Shown here: in pieces, positions 44,217-52,440 of the stretch
Layout: each line of letters starts with the position of its first letter
How positions within the stretch are numbered: the first letter of the stretch is position 1
DNA from: Deltaproteobacteria bacterium
GTDB lineage: Bacteria > Desulfobacterota > Binatia > UBA1149 > SPBQ01
Direction of reading: 5' to 3'
NCBI GenBank assembly: GCA_029262375.1
Contig: JAJCZM010000054.1
Coordinates: forward strand, 1-64,000
Length of the DNA stretch: 64,000 bases
Translations under genes and position numbers: made by a program
The notes under the pieces: generated by a model
Told to the model about the DNA's origin: nothing
The model's database searches: none
What the model saw: the letters and a program-made list of their open reading frames with translations, nothing else

Positions 44217-44880
44217 CGGGAACGAGTTCGATCTCGACGCGTCGGTTCGCTTGCCGACCGTCGGCGGTGCCGTTGGTCGCGATCGGTCGCGATTCGCCGA
44301 AGCCGAATGTCAGAACACGCATGTTGTCTACCTGACGTCCGAGCAAGTAGTGCGCGACGGTTCCGGCACGGCGTTCAGATAACGACTGGTTGAATGAATC
44401 GGAACCGGTGCTGTCGGTGTGTCCCGATACTTCTACCAACGTCTTGTTGAATTCGTTGATGACGAGCCCTACCGAATCGAGTACGCCGAAGAACTGCGGT
44501 CGCAGGTCGGAGCTGTTGGTTTCAAATGTGACGTTACCGGGCATGTTGAGGATGATGTGATCCCCGCTACGGGTGACGCTGACGCCGGTACCCTGCAGTT
44601 GCTGGCGCAGCTTCGCTTCCTGCTGGTCCATGTAGAAGCCGACGCTGCCGCCGGCCAACGCACCGACGCCTGCTCCGATCAAGGCACGCTCTCGGCTTTC
44701 GCGGCTACCCTTGCCTGAGACCGCGCCGATGATGGCGCCGGTGGCTGCACCGATGGCGGCGCCACCGGCCGCTTTGCTCATCTGAGTTTGTCCCGTGTAC
44801 GGGTTGATGGTCGAGCATCCGCTGGCGAACGCGACCAACGTGACGGCCGCTAGTACGCGGTACGCTGCTGATTTTTTCAT
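44203..44880 (-). CDS. OmpA-family lipoprotein with glycine zipper
   Basis: A 225-residue outer-membrane-type lipoprotein: signal peptide ending ASGC, a glycine-zipper region (GGAAIGAATGAIIGAVSG and GAGVGALAGGSVGF), and a C-terminal OmpA domain (about 100-225) that binds peptidoglycan through GHTDSTG and LSERRAGTVAHYL. This is the YiaD/YfiB-like layout, anchoring the outer membrane to the cell wall. Transcribed divergently from an SDR gene. The stop region is triplicated. Confidence 0.93.
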   Translation of the reverse strand: MKKSAAYRVLAAVTLVAFASGCSTINPYTGQTQMSKAAGGAAIGAATGAIIGAVSGKGSRESRERALIGAGVGALAGGSVGFYMDQQEAKLRQQLQGTGVSVTRSGDHIILNMPGNVTFETNSSDLRPQFFGVLDSVGLVINEFNKTLVEVSGHTDSTGSDSFNQSLSERRAGTVAHYLLGRQVDNMRVLTFGFGESRPIATNGTADGRQANRRVEIELVPVTQG

Positions 44881-44984
44881 TCATTGCCTCCTGGCTGGGG
44901 CCCGCGGGGGGCGGGCAGGTTGTTGTCTATGGATCAAGCATACCGTGAAGCGCCCCACGCGCGAACGCGGCCGGGCGGACCCTG

Positions 44985-45026
44985 TCGGAACTCGTCGAAA
45001 CTCGTCTCGAAACTCGTCGAAACTCT
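44985..45026. repeat. 10-base iterated repeat (4 copies) upstream of the SDR promoter
   Basis: TCGRAACTCK occurs at 44985-44994, 44995-45004, 45007-45016 and 45017-45026, spaced 10, 12 and 10 bases. The copies fall close to one helical turn apart, as in a cooperative operator. They end just before the candidate -35 box at 45034. Confidence 0.6.
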
Positions 45027-45033
45027 CCAAAGC

Positions 45034-45061
45034 TTGCAACGCTGCGACGCGACGGTGACAA
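45034..45061 (+). promoter_or_regulatory. candidate promoter of the SDR gene
   Basis: TTGCAA at 45034-45039 and TGACAA at 45056-45061 are 16 bases apart and lie 27 bases before the SDR start. The -10 match is weak, so this is a suggestion only. Confidence 0.35.
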
Positions 45062-45087
45062 GAACCGCAGTAAGGAGGTACGCGAGG

Positions 45088-45936
45088 TTGCGAGATTTCA
45101 AAGGGAAAACGGCTGTCGTAACGGGTGCGGCGAGTGGGATCGGCCGGGCCATGTGCGATGTCTTCGCCGATGCCGGAATGAACATCGTGATGGCGGACGT
45201 GGAAGCACCGCTGCTCGAGGCGGCATGCGGCGAGATCGTCGAGCGAGGTCACGAGGCAATCGCCGTCGTAACCGATGTGTCGGATGCGGAGCAGGTCGAG
45301 CGGTTGGCGGCGAAAGCGCAGGAACGCTTCGGCGCAGTTCACGTAGTCTGCAACAACGCCGGCGTCTTCACCGGCGGACTGACCTGGGAAGTGCCCGTCA
45401 AAGAATACGACTGGCTGCTCAAGGTGAACGTCTGGGGTGTCATCCACGGCATCCGAACCTTTGTGCCGCTGCTGGCCAAGCAGGACTGCGAGGCGCACAT
45501 CGTGAACACCGCATCGATGGCGGCGGTCACTACGATGCCGTACGTCGGCGCCTATCACATGACGAAGCACGCGGTGTTGGCGCTCAGCGAGAGCCTGTAT
45601 CACGAACTCACGTTGTCCGGCTCGAAGATCAAGGTTTCCGTTCTATGCCCCGAAGAGGTCGCGACACGCATCGGCGCGGCCGAGCGCAACCGTCCCGCCG
45701 AGCTGACCGAGCACGGTGACTACGAGGCATCCCCGGAGCGAGCGGCCGTGTTCGATGCCATGAAGGCGCTCGAGGACGGCGGGCTGGATCCGCGAGTACT
45801 TGCCGAGCGTACGCTGGCGGGAATCCGTGATGATCGCTTCTACATCCTCTCGGAAGACAAATGGCGTGAGACGGCGAACATCCGCCTGGAGGACGTACGA
45901 CAAGGGAGAAATCCCACCTTCGCGCCGCCGGTCTGA
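45088..45936 (+). CDS. SDR-family oxidoreductase
   Basis: Short-chain dehydrogenase of 282 residues, longer at the C-terminus than the minimal family. TGAASGIG, NNAG, the serine in NTASMAAV and the YHMTK Tyr-Lys pair are intact. The start is a TTG at 45088, chosen because AAGGAGG at 45072-45078 lies nine bases upstream; no ATG fits. The C-terminal tail (DDRFYILSEDKW) resembles SDRs that act on larger hydrophobic substrates, but the substrate is unknown. Regulation by the repeat array upstream is possible. Confidence 0.88.
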   Translation: MRDFKGKTAVVTGAASGIGRAMCDVFADAGMNIVMADVEAPLLEAACGEIVERGHEAIAVVTDVSDAEQVERLAAKAQERFGAVHVVCNNAGVFTGGLTWEVPVKEYDWLLKVNVWGVIHGIRTFVPLLAKQDCEAHIVNTASMAAVTTMPYVGAYHMTKHAVLALSESLYHELTLSGSKIKVSVLCPEEVATRIGAAERNRPAELTEHGDYEASPERAAVFDAMKALEDGGLDPRVLAERTLAGIRDDRFYILSEDKWRETANIRLEDVRQGRNPTFAPPV

Positions 45937-46014
45937 GTCGGCGCTCGATATTTCTCGCTCGCAGGTCTTAGCGCGCGCCGCCGCGCTTGCTACAATTTGC
46001 GGCGCTCCATGCGA

Positions 46015-46040
46015 AACGCCCGGGCCTCGGCCCGGGCGTT
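46015..46040. terminator. strong symmetrical hairpin after the SDR gene
   Basis: AACGCCCGGGCC at 46015-46026 and its perfect complement at 46029-46040 form a 12-bp palindrome with a two-base centre. No T-run follows, so it may be a weak or Rho-assisted terminator, or a leader hairpin of the next gene; a TACAAT box at 45991-45996 lies just upstream. Confidence 0.5.
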
Positions 46041-46112
46041 GCCGTTTGCCCGGCAGGCCTTTGCTCGGCAACTCTTCGCTAGGACCAATGGGTGTGAGGC
46101 GGATTGTTGTTG

Positions 46113-46559
46113 ATGAGGCAGTTAGGGCAATTGGGGCAGCATACGAAGACTTGGGCACATCGCGCGGGCTACGCGCTCTCCGTCTTGGCTCTGGCCGGTA
46201 CCACCGGTTGTGAGGCGCCGAGCGCCCAAGCCGAAATTCCCGCCGGCAACGTTGACGCCGTGGCGGCATACGTTGGGCAGTTGGAGACGATGGCCCAAGT
46301 GCTTGCAGACGTCGTCGACGACCACAGCGCTCGCGCCGCAGCGCCGCGCATTCGCGAGATCGCTCGTGAGATGGGCCGGATTCGTGGCGAGATGGGTCAG
46401 GTGCTCGCCGGAGACCGCGATGGCGTCGTCACTCTCTATGGGCCGCGTCTGGCAGCTGCATCGGACCGTCTACGTGTGGAAACGCACCGGATCGGTTTGA
46501 AGCCGGGACTCGTGCGCGAGGTCCAAGACGCTCTGGCCGCGGTGCCGCCCTTGGGCTGA
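46113..46559 (+). CDS. small hypothetical exported protein (helical)
   Basis: About 148 residues. The N-terminus is basic with a hydrophobic segment ending ALAGTTGCEA, an imperfect lipobox. The rest is helical and rich in Ala, Arg and Glu, for example AAYVGQLETMAQVLADVVDD. It resembles the next gene in length, layout and the ETMAQVLADV helix, so the two look like an old tandem duplication. Not recognised as any named family. Confidence 0.55.
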   Translation: MRQLGQLGQHTKTWAHRAGYALSVLALAGTTGCEAPSAQAEIPAGNVDAVAAYVGQLETMAQVLADVVDDHSARAAAPRIREIAREMGRIRGEMGQVLAGDRDGVVTLYGPRLAAASDRLRVETHRIGLKPGLVREVQDALAAVPPLG

Positions 46560-46626
46560 GACCTTGCGCGGGCTCCGCGCATCGCTATTGTCGTGAATTC
46601 CCGCGTTGCGACTCGGGTTTTCAGTC

Positions 46627-47100
46627 ATGCGGCAATTCCTTCCGTTTCCCTTATTACGCGCCGTTCTCCTTGGAGCTGCCGTCTGTGGCGCCGTACTCGT
46701 GGGTTCGGGCTGCGACAGTGCTCCTGAGCAGCGCAGCGCCGAGTACGATGGGACCGTCGGCGACGCCATGATCGACTTCATCGACACGGTCGAAGAGATC
46801 GCCGAGATACTCGCAGACGTAGACAGCATCGAAGATTGCGAGTCCGTGAAGGCTTCGCTCGCCGCACGGGTGGAGCGACTCGAACGCATTCACGCGCTCG
46901 TTGGCGGTTTCACGGCCCAGACGTGGCAGCGCATGCCCAGCAGCTTGGCCGAGTCTCGAGCGAGCGCAATGAGGCGATTCAATGCCGAGGCCGCGCGCGT
47001 GATGCTCGACAACCGGCGTGCGCGGGTTCTCAGAGATGTTCTGCGCAACGTTCCCGATCTTCTGCTGCTCGCGCCGGATCGGGAAGCGGAGAGCACTTAA
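46627..47100 (+). CDS. small hypothetical lipoprotein (helical)
   Basis: A 157-residue protein with a signal peptide ending LVGSGC, a likely lipobox. The helix DFIDTVEEIAEILADVDSIEDC parallels ETMAQVLADVVDD in the preceding gene; two further helices end in NVPDLLLLAPD. A TTGCGC/TATTGT pair (46564-46569 and 46586-46591, spacing 16) may be its own promoter. Function unknown. Confidence 0.6.
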   Translation: MRQFLPFPLLRAVLLGAAVCGAVLVGSGCDSAPEQRSAEYDGTVGDAMIDFIDTVEEIAEILADVDSIEDCESVKASLAARVERLERIHALVGGFTAQTWQRMPSSLAESRASAMRRFNAEAARVMLDNRRARVLRDVLRNVPDLLLLAPDREAEST

Positions 47101-47103
47101 GGC

Positions 47104-47958
47104 TCAGTCGAGCGGATCCGCTTCCGGATTCTTCCCCAACTTTTCCAGTTGATCGCTGAGTCCGGTTTCGAACTCGCGGGTCTGACCGCCTGCGTCCATG
47201 AACGCGCGCATGCGACGACGCGTTTCGGCGTCACCGAGCGTTGCATTGAACGCATGCGCTTCGCCGAGAAGCCCATCGATGACGGGAGGCTCGCCGCCGA
47301 TCACTGCCTCCTTGGCTCGCGCGATCGCGTGCGCGGGGAAGCCTGCGATACGATAGGCAAGGCGGTCGACGAACGGGCCCAGCTCTTGCGGCGGAAGCGC
47401 TCGGTTCACGTAGCCGTATTGCTCGGCGAGATCGGCAGGGAAGTCATCGCAGCCGAGTACGATTTCCAGAGCGCGGCCTCGACCCATGAGCCGCGGCAAT
47501 CGTTGTGTGCCGCTACCGCCGGGAATGATTCCGAGCGCGACTTCGGGTTGGGCCAACACGGCCTTGCCGAGCGCGGCGAATCGCATGTCGAGTGAGAGCA
47601 AGAACTCGCTGCCGCCACCGCGCGCGATGCCCTCGATCTTCCCGATCGTGGCTTTCGACATGGTACGGAACCGATCGACCAGCGCATGAAAGATGTTCAG
47701 TTCGGTCGGGCGCTCGCCGTCGTCGCTCGGTAGCAGCTCGATCATCTCGACGTCGGCGTGCGCGATGAAGAATTCAGGATCGGCGCTGTCGAAGACGACG
47801 ACGCGTACGTCGTTGGACGCCTCCATCTCGCGTCCCACGCGATCGATCTCCAGCATCAGTGCGACGTCGAAGAGATTGATCGGCGGGTGATCGATTGTGA
47901 CGAACGCGACGCCGCGGTCGAGTCGAATCTTCAGTAGCTCGTAATCATCGTGCGGCAT
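47104..47958 (-). CDS. enoyl-CoA hydratase/isomerase family protein
   Basis: A 284-residue crotonase-fold protein. The oxyanion-hole region IARGGGSEFLLSLDMRFA and GIIPGGSGTQRLPRL are typical, with a catalytic-position glutamate in GGSEF. The exact reaction (hydration, isomerisation or other acyl-CoA chemistry) cannot be told from the motifs. The start codon is at 47958; a stable hairpin covers the Shine-Dalgarno just upstream. Convergent with the lipoprotein gene, with three bases between. Confidence 0.88.
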   Translation of the reverse strand: MPHDDYELLKIRLDRGVAFVTIDHPPINLFDVALMLEIDRVGREMEASNDVRVVVFDSADPEFFIAHADVEMIELLPSDDGERPTELNIFHALVDRFRTMSKATIGKIEGIARGGGSEFLLSLDMRFAALGKAVLAQPEVALGIIPGGSGTQRLPRLMGRGRALEIVLGCDDFPADLAEQYGYVNRALPPQELGPFVDRLAYRIAGFPAHAIARAKEAVIGGEPPVIDGLLGEAHAFNATLGDAETRRRMRAFMDAGGQTREFETGLSDQLEKLGKNPEADPLD

Positions 47959-47968
47959 GTCGGTGGTC

Positions 47969-47993
47969 TCCCGTGAGCGATTCTCTCACGGGA
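47969..47993 (-). promoter_or_regulatory. 5'-UTR hairpin masking the ribosome-binding site
   Basis: On the minus strand, just before the start codon at 47958, a 9-bp perfect hairpin (TCCCGTGAG and CTCACGGGA at 47969-47977 and 47985-47993, loop of seven) contains the GGGAG Shine-Dalgarno in its 3' arm. It could control translation by opening and closing. Confidence 0.5.
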
Positions 47994-48061
47994 CCGCCTC
48001 ACGAACGGATTGTGCTTAGGAGTTGGGTCTGACGCCAAGCCCGGTGTCTAGTTGATGGCGC

Positions 48062-48259
48062 TTAGTTGGTGGCGCCGGGCGGGCGCCAGCCTTTGGTGTT
48101 GCAATCGGTGCAGGCTGCGTAGGTAAACGGCTTGCCGTCTTTTTCACCGACCAAAGGCCACGTCGTGCGCGTGGTGGTATCCGGATCGACGTAGGTGTTG
48201 AGCGCTTTTCCGCAGCTCGCACAGGTCGTGGAAAGCGTCTTGTTCTCCCAATGCGACAT
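48062..48259 (-). CDS. small zinc-ribbon-like protein
   Basis: A 65-residue protein with two CxxC pairs (CASC near residue 13 and CTDC near 50), a likely zinc ribbon. It lies between the ferredoxin gene (50 bases upstream) and the enoyl-CoA hydratase gene (103 bases downstream), all on the minus strand. Function unknown; it may be a partner of the ferredoxin. Confidence 0.6.
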   Translation of the reverse strand: MSHWENKTLSTTCASCGKALNTYVDPDTTTRTTWPLVGEKDGKPFTYAACTDCNTKGWRPPGATN

Positions 48260-48308
48260 CGTCTCTATCCCTACCTATCTCTAGCCCGTTCCGATTGCTG
48301 TGATCACG

Positions 48309-48848
48309 CTACTCGAAGCCGAGCTTCTTGCGCTCTTCGGCAACCATCTTGGCTCGTATTCGCGAGCCAGCGCCCGTCGGGCGAATGGATTGGCGGCCAC
48401 CTTCGCTGAAGAATTCCTCATACGGCAATGCGGGGTGGTACGCTTCGGGCTTCTGATCGCCGACCTTGGTCCCGGTGATCTCTTCGACGGTATCGGTGGG
48501 GTACATACGCACGGCGTCGTAGTCGGTCAGCAGGGCGCAGACCTCGACACAGATGTAGCAGCCGATGCATTCCTCAAATCGAACCTGCACGGGTTGCAGG
48601 CCGCGACCGGGAAGGGTGTCGGGAGCCATATACTCGATGCACCCGACCGGACAGAACTCCGGGCATTTCCCGCAGGGGAAGCACAGATTCACGTCCATGA
48701 ACGCGACTTCACGTGGGCGTTTCTTCTTGTCGCCGAACTCGGTCGGCCACACGGCGTCAGGGACGCGCTCTTCCTTCAGCCGAAGCAGGATCTCCTGCTT
48801 TCGCTTCTGGGCTGCCTTGTCGTCGCTGGTCTTGGTGTCCTCTGCCAT
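48309..48848 (-). CDS. 4Fe-4S ferredoxin-type protein
   Basis: A 179-residue protein with two [4Fe-4S] cluster motifs: CFPCGKCPEFCPVGC and CIGCYICVEVC. The first has an unusual CxxCxxCxxxCxxxC arrangement. Long charged tails at both ends surround the central cluster domain (about 52-112). It would carry electrons in the cytoplasm for an unknown partner. It is followed by the zinc-ribbon gene. The short upstream region is shared with a divergent hydrolase gene. Confidence 0.87.
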   Translation of the reverse strand: MAEDTKTSDDKAAQKRKQEILLRLKEERVPDAVWPTEFGDKKKRPREVAFMDVNLCFPCGKCPEFCPVGCIEYMAPDTLPGRGLQPVQVRFEECIGCYICVEVCALLTDYDAVRMYPTDTVEEITGTKVGDQKPEAYHPALPYEEFFSEGGRQSIRPTGAGSRIRAKMVAEERKKLGFE

Positions 48849-49047
48849 CTCGGATCCGTATCGGCGAAGAGTTGCGCCGGTAGTTGGGCTCGGGGCCCTA
48901 TTCGTGCGTCGAGAGCGAACATTTAGTCGGATTCCGTCGGAGAATGCCAGCGCCGAGCGCTCTGCGGCGGCGCGGCTCGCTCGGGCAGGCCGAGAGCGCG
49001 TCCGGGGGGCGATGACGTCGTGCAGTCGTGTGTTATCGTGAGAGGGA

Positions 49048-49953
49048 ATGCATCCGCGAATTCAGAGTCCAAATAGTCGCAAAGGCAGTCGCACTCGCCG
49101 CGTCGCGGGAGCGGAGCTCCTGGCGGGGCTCGCGGGTGCCGCCGTGCTTGTTGCCGTCCTTGGTGTTGCGCCGCGTCCGGTCCGGGCTGACGATCACGCA
49201 GGAGCAGCAGAAACCGGCGTCGGCGCCCAGGCGCGGGAAGTAGAGCTACAGGCGCGAGACCGCGTTCGCATATTTGCCGACCACTTTCAGAGTGAGCAGG
49301 GACGTGCGCGTCCCGTTCTCTTGCTGTTTCATCAAGCCGGATCGAATTCGACGGAGTACGAGCCCATCGTGCCCAGGTTGGCGGCGCTCGGGTTCGACAC
49401 GTTGGCGGTGGACGGTCGCGCCGGCGGCCGCATGTTCGATCGCAACAATCGCACCGTGATGTCGCTCGGACGCGCGCAACCATTCGATGTCGCATACGGT
49501 GATCTCGAGGCCGCGCTCGATTGGGCGATCGAGGACGGCTACCCGGGCGTCGTTGCGTGGGGCAGTAGCTACAGTGCCGCGTTGGTGTTCCGGCTAGCGG
49601 CGGAGCACGAGCAGGTGCGGGCGGTCTTGTCGTTCTCTCCCGGCGAGCATCTCGGGGCAGGGGAGAAAGTACGCGGCTACGCCGCGCGCGTGAAAGTACC
49701 CGTCTTCGTCACGTCTGCGCCGGGCGTAGAGGTGCGCGAAGCGGCGCGCATCGTCGAGCCGATCGACGCGGCGCTCGTCACTCACTACCAGCCGCGTATC
49801 GGCGTACACGGTTCGTCGGCGTTGCGCACCGACCGGAATCCTCGTGGGTACGAAGCGTACTGGGCCGCCGTCGAGGCATTTCTTGCTAAGCCTGCGTTCA
49901 CGGCGTCCGGCAAGCCCGCGCCGTCAGTACGGCCGGATAGCCCAGGCGAATAA
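49048..49953 (+). CDS. exported alpha/beta hydrolase (dienelactone hydrolase-like)
   Basis: A 301-residue alpha/beta-hydrolase with an N-terminal membrane or signal segment (LLAGLAGAAVLVAVLGVAP). The core shows LLLFHQAGSNSTEY (oxyanion strand), the nucleophile elbow GSSYSAA, and a late HGSSAL histidine. The elbow is G-S-S-Y-S rather than GxSxG with glycine at the end, as in dienelactone-hydrolase-like proteins. Substrate unknown. GAGAGGGA precedes the ATG. Confidence 0.8.
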   Translation: MHPRIQSPNSRKGSRTRRVAGAELLAGLAGAAVLVAVLGVAPRPVRADDHAGAAETGVGAQAREVELQARDRVRIFADHFQSEQGRARPVLLLFHQAGSNSTEYEPIVPRLAALGFDTLAVDGRAGGRMFDRNNRTVMSLGRAQPFDVAYGDLEAALDWAIEDGYPGVVAWGSSYSAALVFRLAAEHEQVRAVLSFSPGEHLGAGEKVRGYAARVKVPVFVTSAPGVEVREAARIVEPIDAALVTHYQPRIGVHGSSALRTDRNPRGYEAYWAAVEAFLAKPAFTASGKPAPSVRPDSPGE

Positions 49954-50058
49954 GCACCCAAATCACCGTTCTACGCCCCCTTGTCATGGCTAGGCACAGG
50001 GCTAGGCTGGACTGCGTCACGAACAGCGATCACCGCCCGCGAACGAAGGAGGGAGTCC

Positions 50059-50451
50059 ATGAAAGAAATGGAAGTTCCGGTCCAGATAACGATTCGAGGT
50101 GTTCCTGAAGCCGGCGCTCACCACGAGCGCATGATTCGCCGACAGGCGGATCGACTCACCCGCTACTACGAAAGAATCGTGGCTTGTCATGTGGTCATCG
50201 CACCGCAGAAGCCCGGGTCTCACCACAGCGGCTACAACGTACGACTGCGGATCGAGGTCCCGCGCGATGAAATTGTGGTTACACACGAGAGTCGCGATCG
50301 ACTCGACCTTGCGATCCACGACTCTTTCGACGCTGCACGTCGCCGCCTCGCGCACTACGCCGAACTGCGCAAGCGTCCACGTGCCTCGCCATTGTCGCGC
50401 GCTTCGCCGGAATCCCGCCGGCGCGTAATGGGAAGCGACGGCACGATGTGA
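50059..50451 (+). CDS. HPF/RaiA-like ribosome-associated protein (short form)
   Basis: A 130-residue protein with the RaiA/HPF beta-alpha-beta-beta-beta-alpha pattern: VQITIRGVPEAG, YYERIVACHVVIAP, YNVRLRIEVPRDEIVV, and DRLDLAIHDSFDAARRRL. The basic tail of about 25 residues is not the long C-terminal domain of long HPF, so it resembles short forms. It could bind the 30S subunit during stress. AAGGAGG precedes the ATG at 50059. The N-terminal sequence further upstream is not family-like. Confidence 0.75.
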   Translation: MKEMEVPVQITIRGVPEAGAHHERMIRRQADRLTRYYERIVACHVVIAPQKPGSHHSGYNVRLRIEVPRDEIVVTHESRDRLDLAIHDSFDAARRRLAHYAELRKRPRASPLSRASPESRRRVMGSDGTM

Positions 50452-50479
50452 GCCGGAGATGAGTCCGATGTGCGCGGCG

Positions 50480-50851
50480 TCAGTCGTCGCGATGCACGGT
50501 ATCGGGCGAAAAAGCCGGCGTGCAGATTGCGATGTACTCGGCGCCGTCTGCTTCGGGGGTACTGTAACGCACCCACTCGCCGGCGTGCGTGACGACTGCT
50601 TGGCCGGCCCGGACGTCCAGTGATCCACCGTCGTGTTCCACGCGAATCATCCCGTGGAGCACGACGGTGATCTCATCGAACTCCGGTCGTTGGCCCGGTT
50701 CGACCCAGCCCCCGGGCGAGCGCATATGCGCGACGCTGCGCGCATCGTCGCCTGAATTCACGCGGCCGATGTACTCGTCGATGAGTTTCGGCTTGTTTCC
50801 TGCGGCTTCCACCCTCGTGGGCGTTTCAATCAGCGTAGGCATCTTCGGCAT
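50480..50851 (-). CDS. cupin domain protein
   Basis: A 123-residue single cupin. The beta-barrel core includes RPEFDEITVVLHG, VRAGQAVVTHAGEWVRY and YIAICTPAFS, with the two short cupin motifs partly degenerate. Likely small-molecule binding or isomerase; substrate unknown. ATG at 50851 (or 50842) is used; a longer frame upstream is not family-like. Transcribed towards the HPF-like gene. Confidence 0.78.
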   Translation of the reverse strand: MPKMPTLIETPTRVEAAGNKPKLIDEYIGRVNSGDDARSVAHMRSPGGWVEPGQRPEFDEITVVLHGMIRVEHDGGSLDVRAGQAVVTHAGEWVRYSTPEADGAEYIAICTPAFSPDTVHRDD

Positions 50852-51072
50852 GCGCCCTATATACAACGACCGCGCGTGGTGGTCATCAGCAGCTGTCCCA
50901 TTGATGTGAGGCTGCGTCGCCTCTTCTTGTCTTCCTGCTACCGTGCGCCGCCACACCACCCGTTCGGGGCAAGCTCGCCCCCCGGCCTTTGTGTAGTCGT
51001 ATTGACGCAGGGCGCTTTGCACCCTAGCGTTGAGGGCTCGGGCCGGGCCCAGTCCCAGACCAGGAAACATTG

Positions 51073-51969
51073 ATGGCATCGAAGCGAAAAATCCCCAAGC
51101 GTGAGCGCGTATACTCGGTCCGTAGCGGTATGCGCATCGTGTGCGACTCGTGGGGAGATCCAGACGCCCCGCCTGTCATCCTGCTACACGGCGGCGGCCA
51201 GACGCGCCATGCGTGGGGCGCAACTGCCCAATCGCTCGCCGATGCCGGTATGTACGCACTAGCCATCGACCTACGCGGTCACGGCGATAGCGACTGGTCG
51301 ACCGATGGCGACTATGGGCCGGAAACCTACGTTCACGATTTGCGCGATATCATGCACACGCTCGATCAGTCGCCCGCTCTCGTGGGCGCCTCGCTCGGCG
51401 GTATCACGAGCCTGCTGTGCCAGGGCGAGTTCTATCCGGGCACCGCCAGCGCGGTTGTACTCGTGGACATCACGCCGCGCGTCGAGCGCGAAGGCATCGA
51501 TCGCATCATCGCCTTCATGACCTCGCACCCCGACGGGTTCGAGTCTCTCGAGCAGGCCGCCGAGTCGGTCGCACAATTCGTTCCGCATCGACCTCGTCCG
51601 GCCGATACGGTCGGTCTGGAGAAGAATCTACGGCTTCGCGACGACGGCCGCTGGCATTGGCACTGGGATCCCAAGTTCCTGCAGCGCGCGGCGCAACGCA
51701 GCCCCGAACAGGCGCTACTGTGGCCGGAACGATTGGCGACCGCTGCACGCACGCTCGAGATCCCAACCTTGCTGGTGCGTGGGCGCATGAGTGACGTCGT
51801 CACCGAGGAGTCGGCACGGGACTTCCTCGAGAGCGTGCCTCACGCCGAGTTTGTCGATGTCGAGAATGCTGCGCACATGGTCGCGGGCGATCGCAACGAC
51901 GTCTTCTCCGACGCGATCATCGATTTTCTGTCGCGCACGGCGATGCGTCGAAACTCGACGGCGGCTTGA
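51073..51969 (+). CDS. alpha/beta hydrolase
   Basis: Serine hydrolase of 298 residues of the alpha/beta fold. HGGGQTRHAW is the oxyanion region, GASLGG the nucleophile elbow, LLVRGRMSDVV carries the acid and AAHMVAGD the histidine. This is close to epoxide-hydrolase- or haloperoxidase-type hydrolases; substrate unknown. The last four bases overlap the next gene. ATG at 51073 is used; the preceding TTG at 51070 would add one residue. Confidence 0.9.
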   Translation: MASKRKIPKRERVYSVRSGMRIVCDSWGDPDAPPVILLHGGGQTRHAWGATAQSLADAGMYALAIDLRGHGDSDWSTDGDYGPETYVHDLRDIMHTLDQSPALVGASLGGITSLLCQGEFYPGTASAVVLVDITPRVEREGIDRIIAFMTSHPDGFESLEQAAESVAQFVPHRPRPADTVGLEKNLRLRDDGRWHWHWDPKFLQRAAQRSPEQALLWPERLATAARTLEIPTLLVRGRMSDVVTEESARDFLESVPHAEFVDVENAAHMVAGDRNDVFSDAIIDFLSRTAMRRNSTAA

Positions 51970-52421
51970 CCGACCGGATGTCGGTACGTTGGCCGAGCGG
52001 CGCACGAGAGTTCCTCGACCGTGCGCGTATCGGTCGTTTGGCGACCAGCGACGCGGCCCAGCAACCACACGTCGTCCCCATTTGCTTCGCGCTCGTCGGA
52101 GATCGTGTTTATTCGGTCATCGACGCGAAACCGAAACGCGATCCTCGCAATCTCAAACGTCTGCGTAACATTGCCGAGAACCCACGCGTTGCGTTTCTCG
52201 TGGATCACTATGAAGACGATTGGGCGCAGCTAGCGTGGGTACTCGTGCGCGGTCGTTGCGGCCTCGTCGATGATTCGCGTGAGTACGAGGTTGCGCTCGA
52301 AGCGTTGCGCCATCGCTACGAGCAGTATCGAGCCATGCCGCTGCTGGCGGACTCCAATCCCATGCTGTGTCTCGAGATCGAACGCGTTACGACGTGGGCG
52401 CACGGCCCGGTCGATTCTTAG
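51966..52421 (+). CDS. PPOX-class F420-dependent oxidoreductase-like protein
   Basis: A 151-residue split-barrel protein of the pyridoxamine-phosphate-oxidase (PPOX) group, similar to the TIGR03668 family. Characteristic segments are FLDRARIGRLATSD, PHVVPICFALVGD, and RIAENPRVAFLVDHYEDDWAQL in part (RNIAENPRVAFLVDHY). It may bind F420 or flavin. Starts with TTG overlapping the hydrolase stop; the ATG at 51978 is possible. Confidence 0.8.
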   Translation: MTDRMSVRWPSGAREFLDRARIGRLATSDAAQQPHVVPICFALVGDRVYSVIDAKPKRDPRNLKRLRNIAENPRVAFLVDHYEDDWAQLAWVLVRGRCGLVDDSREYEVALEALRHRYEQYRAMPLLADSNPMLCLEIERVTTWAHGPVDS

Positions 52422-52440
52422 ACGCCGAGGCGATTGCCGA

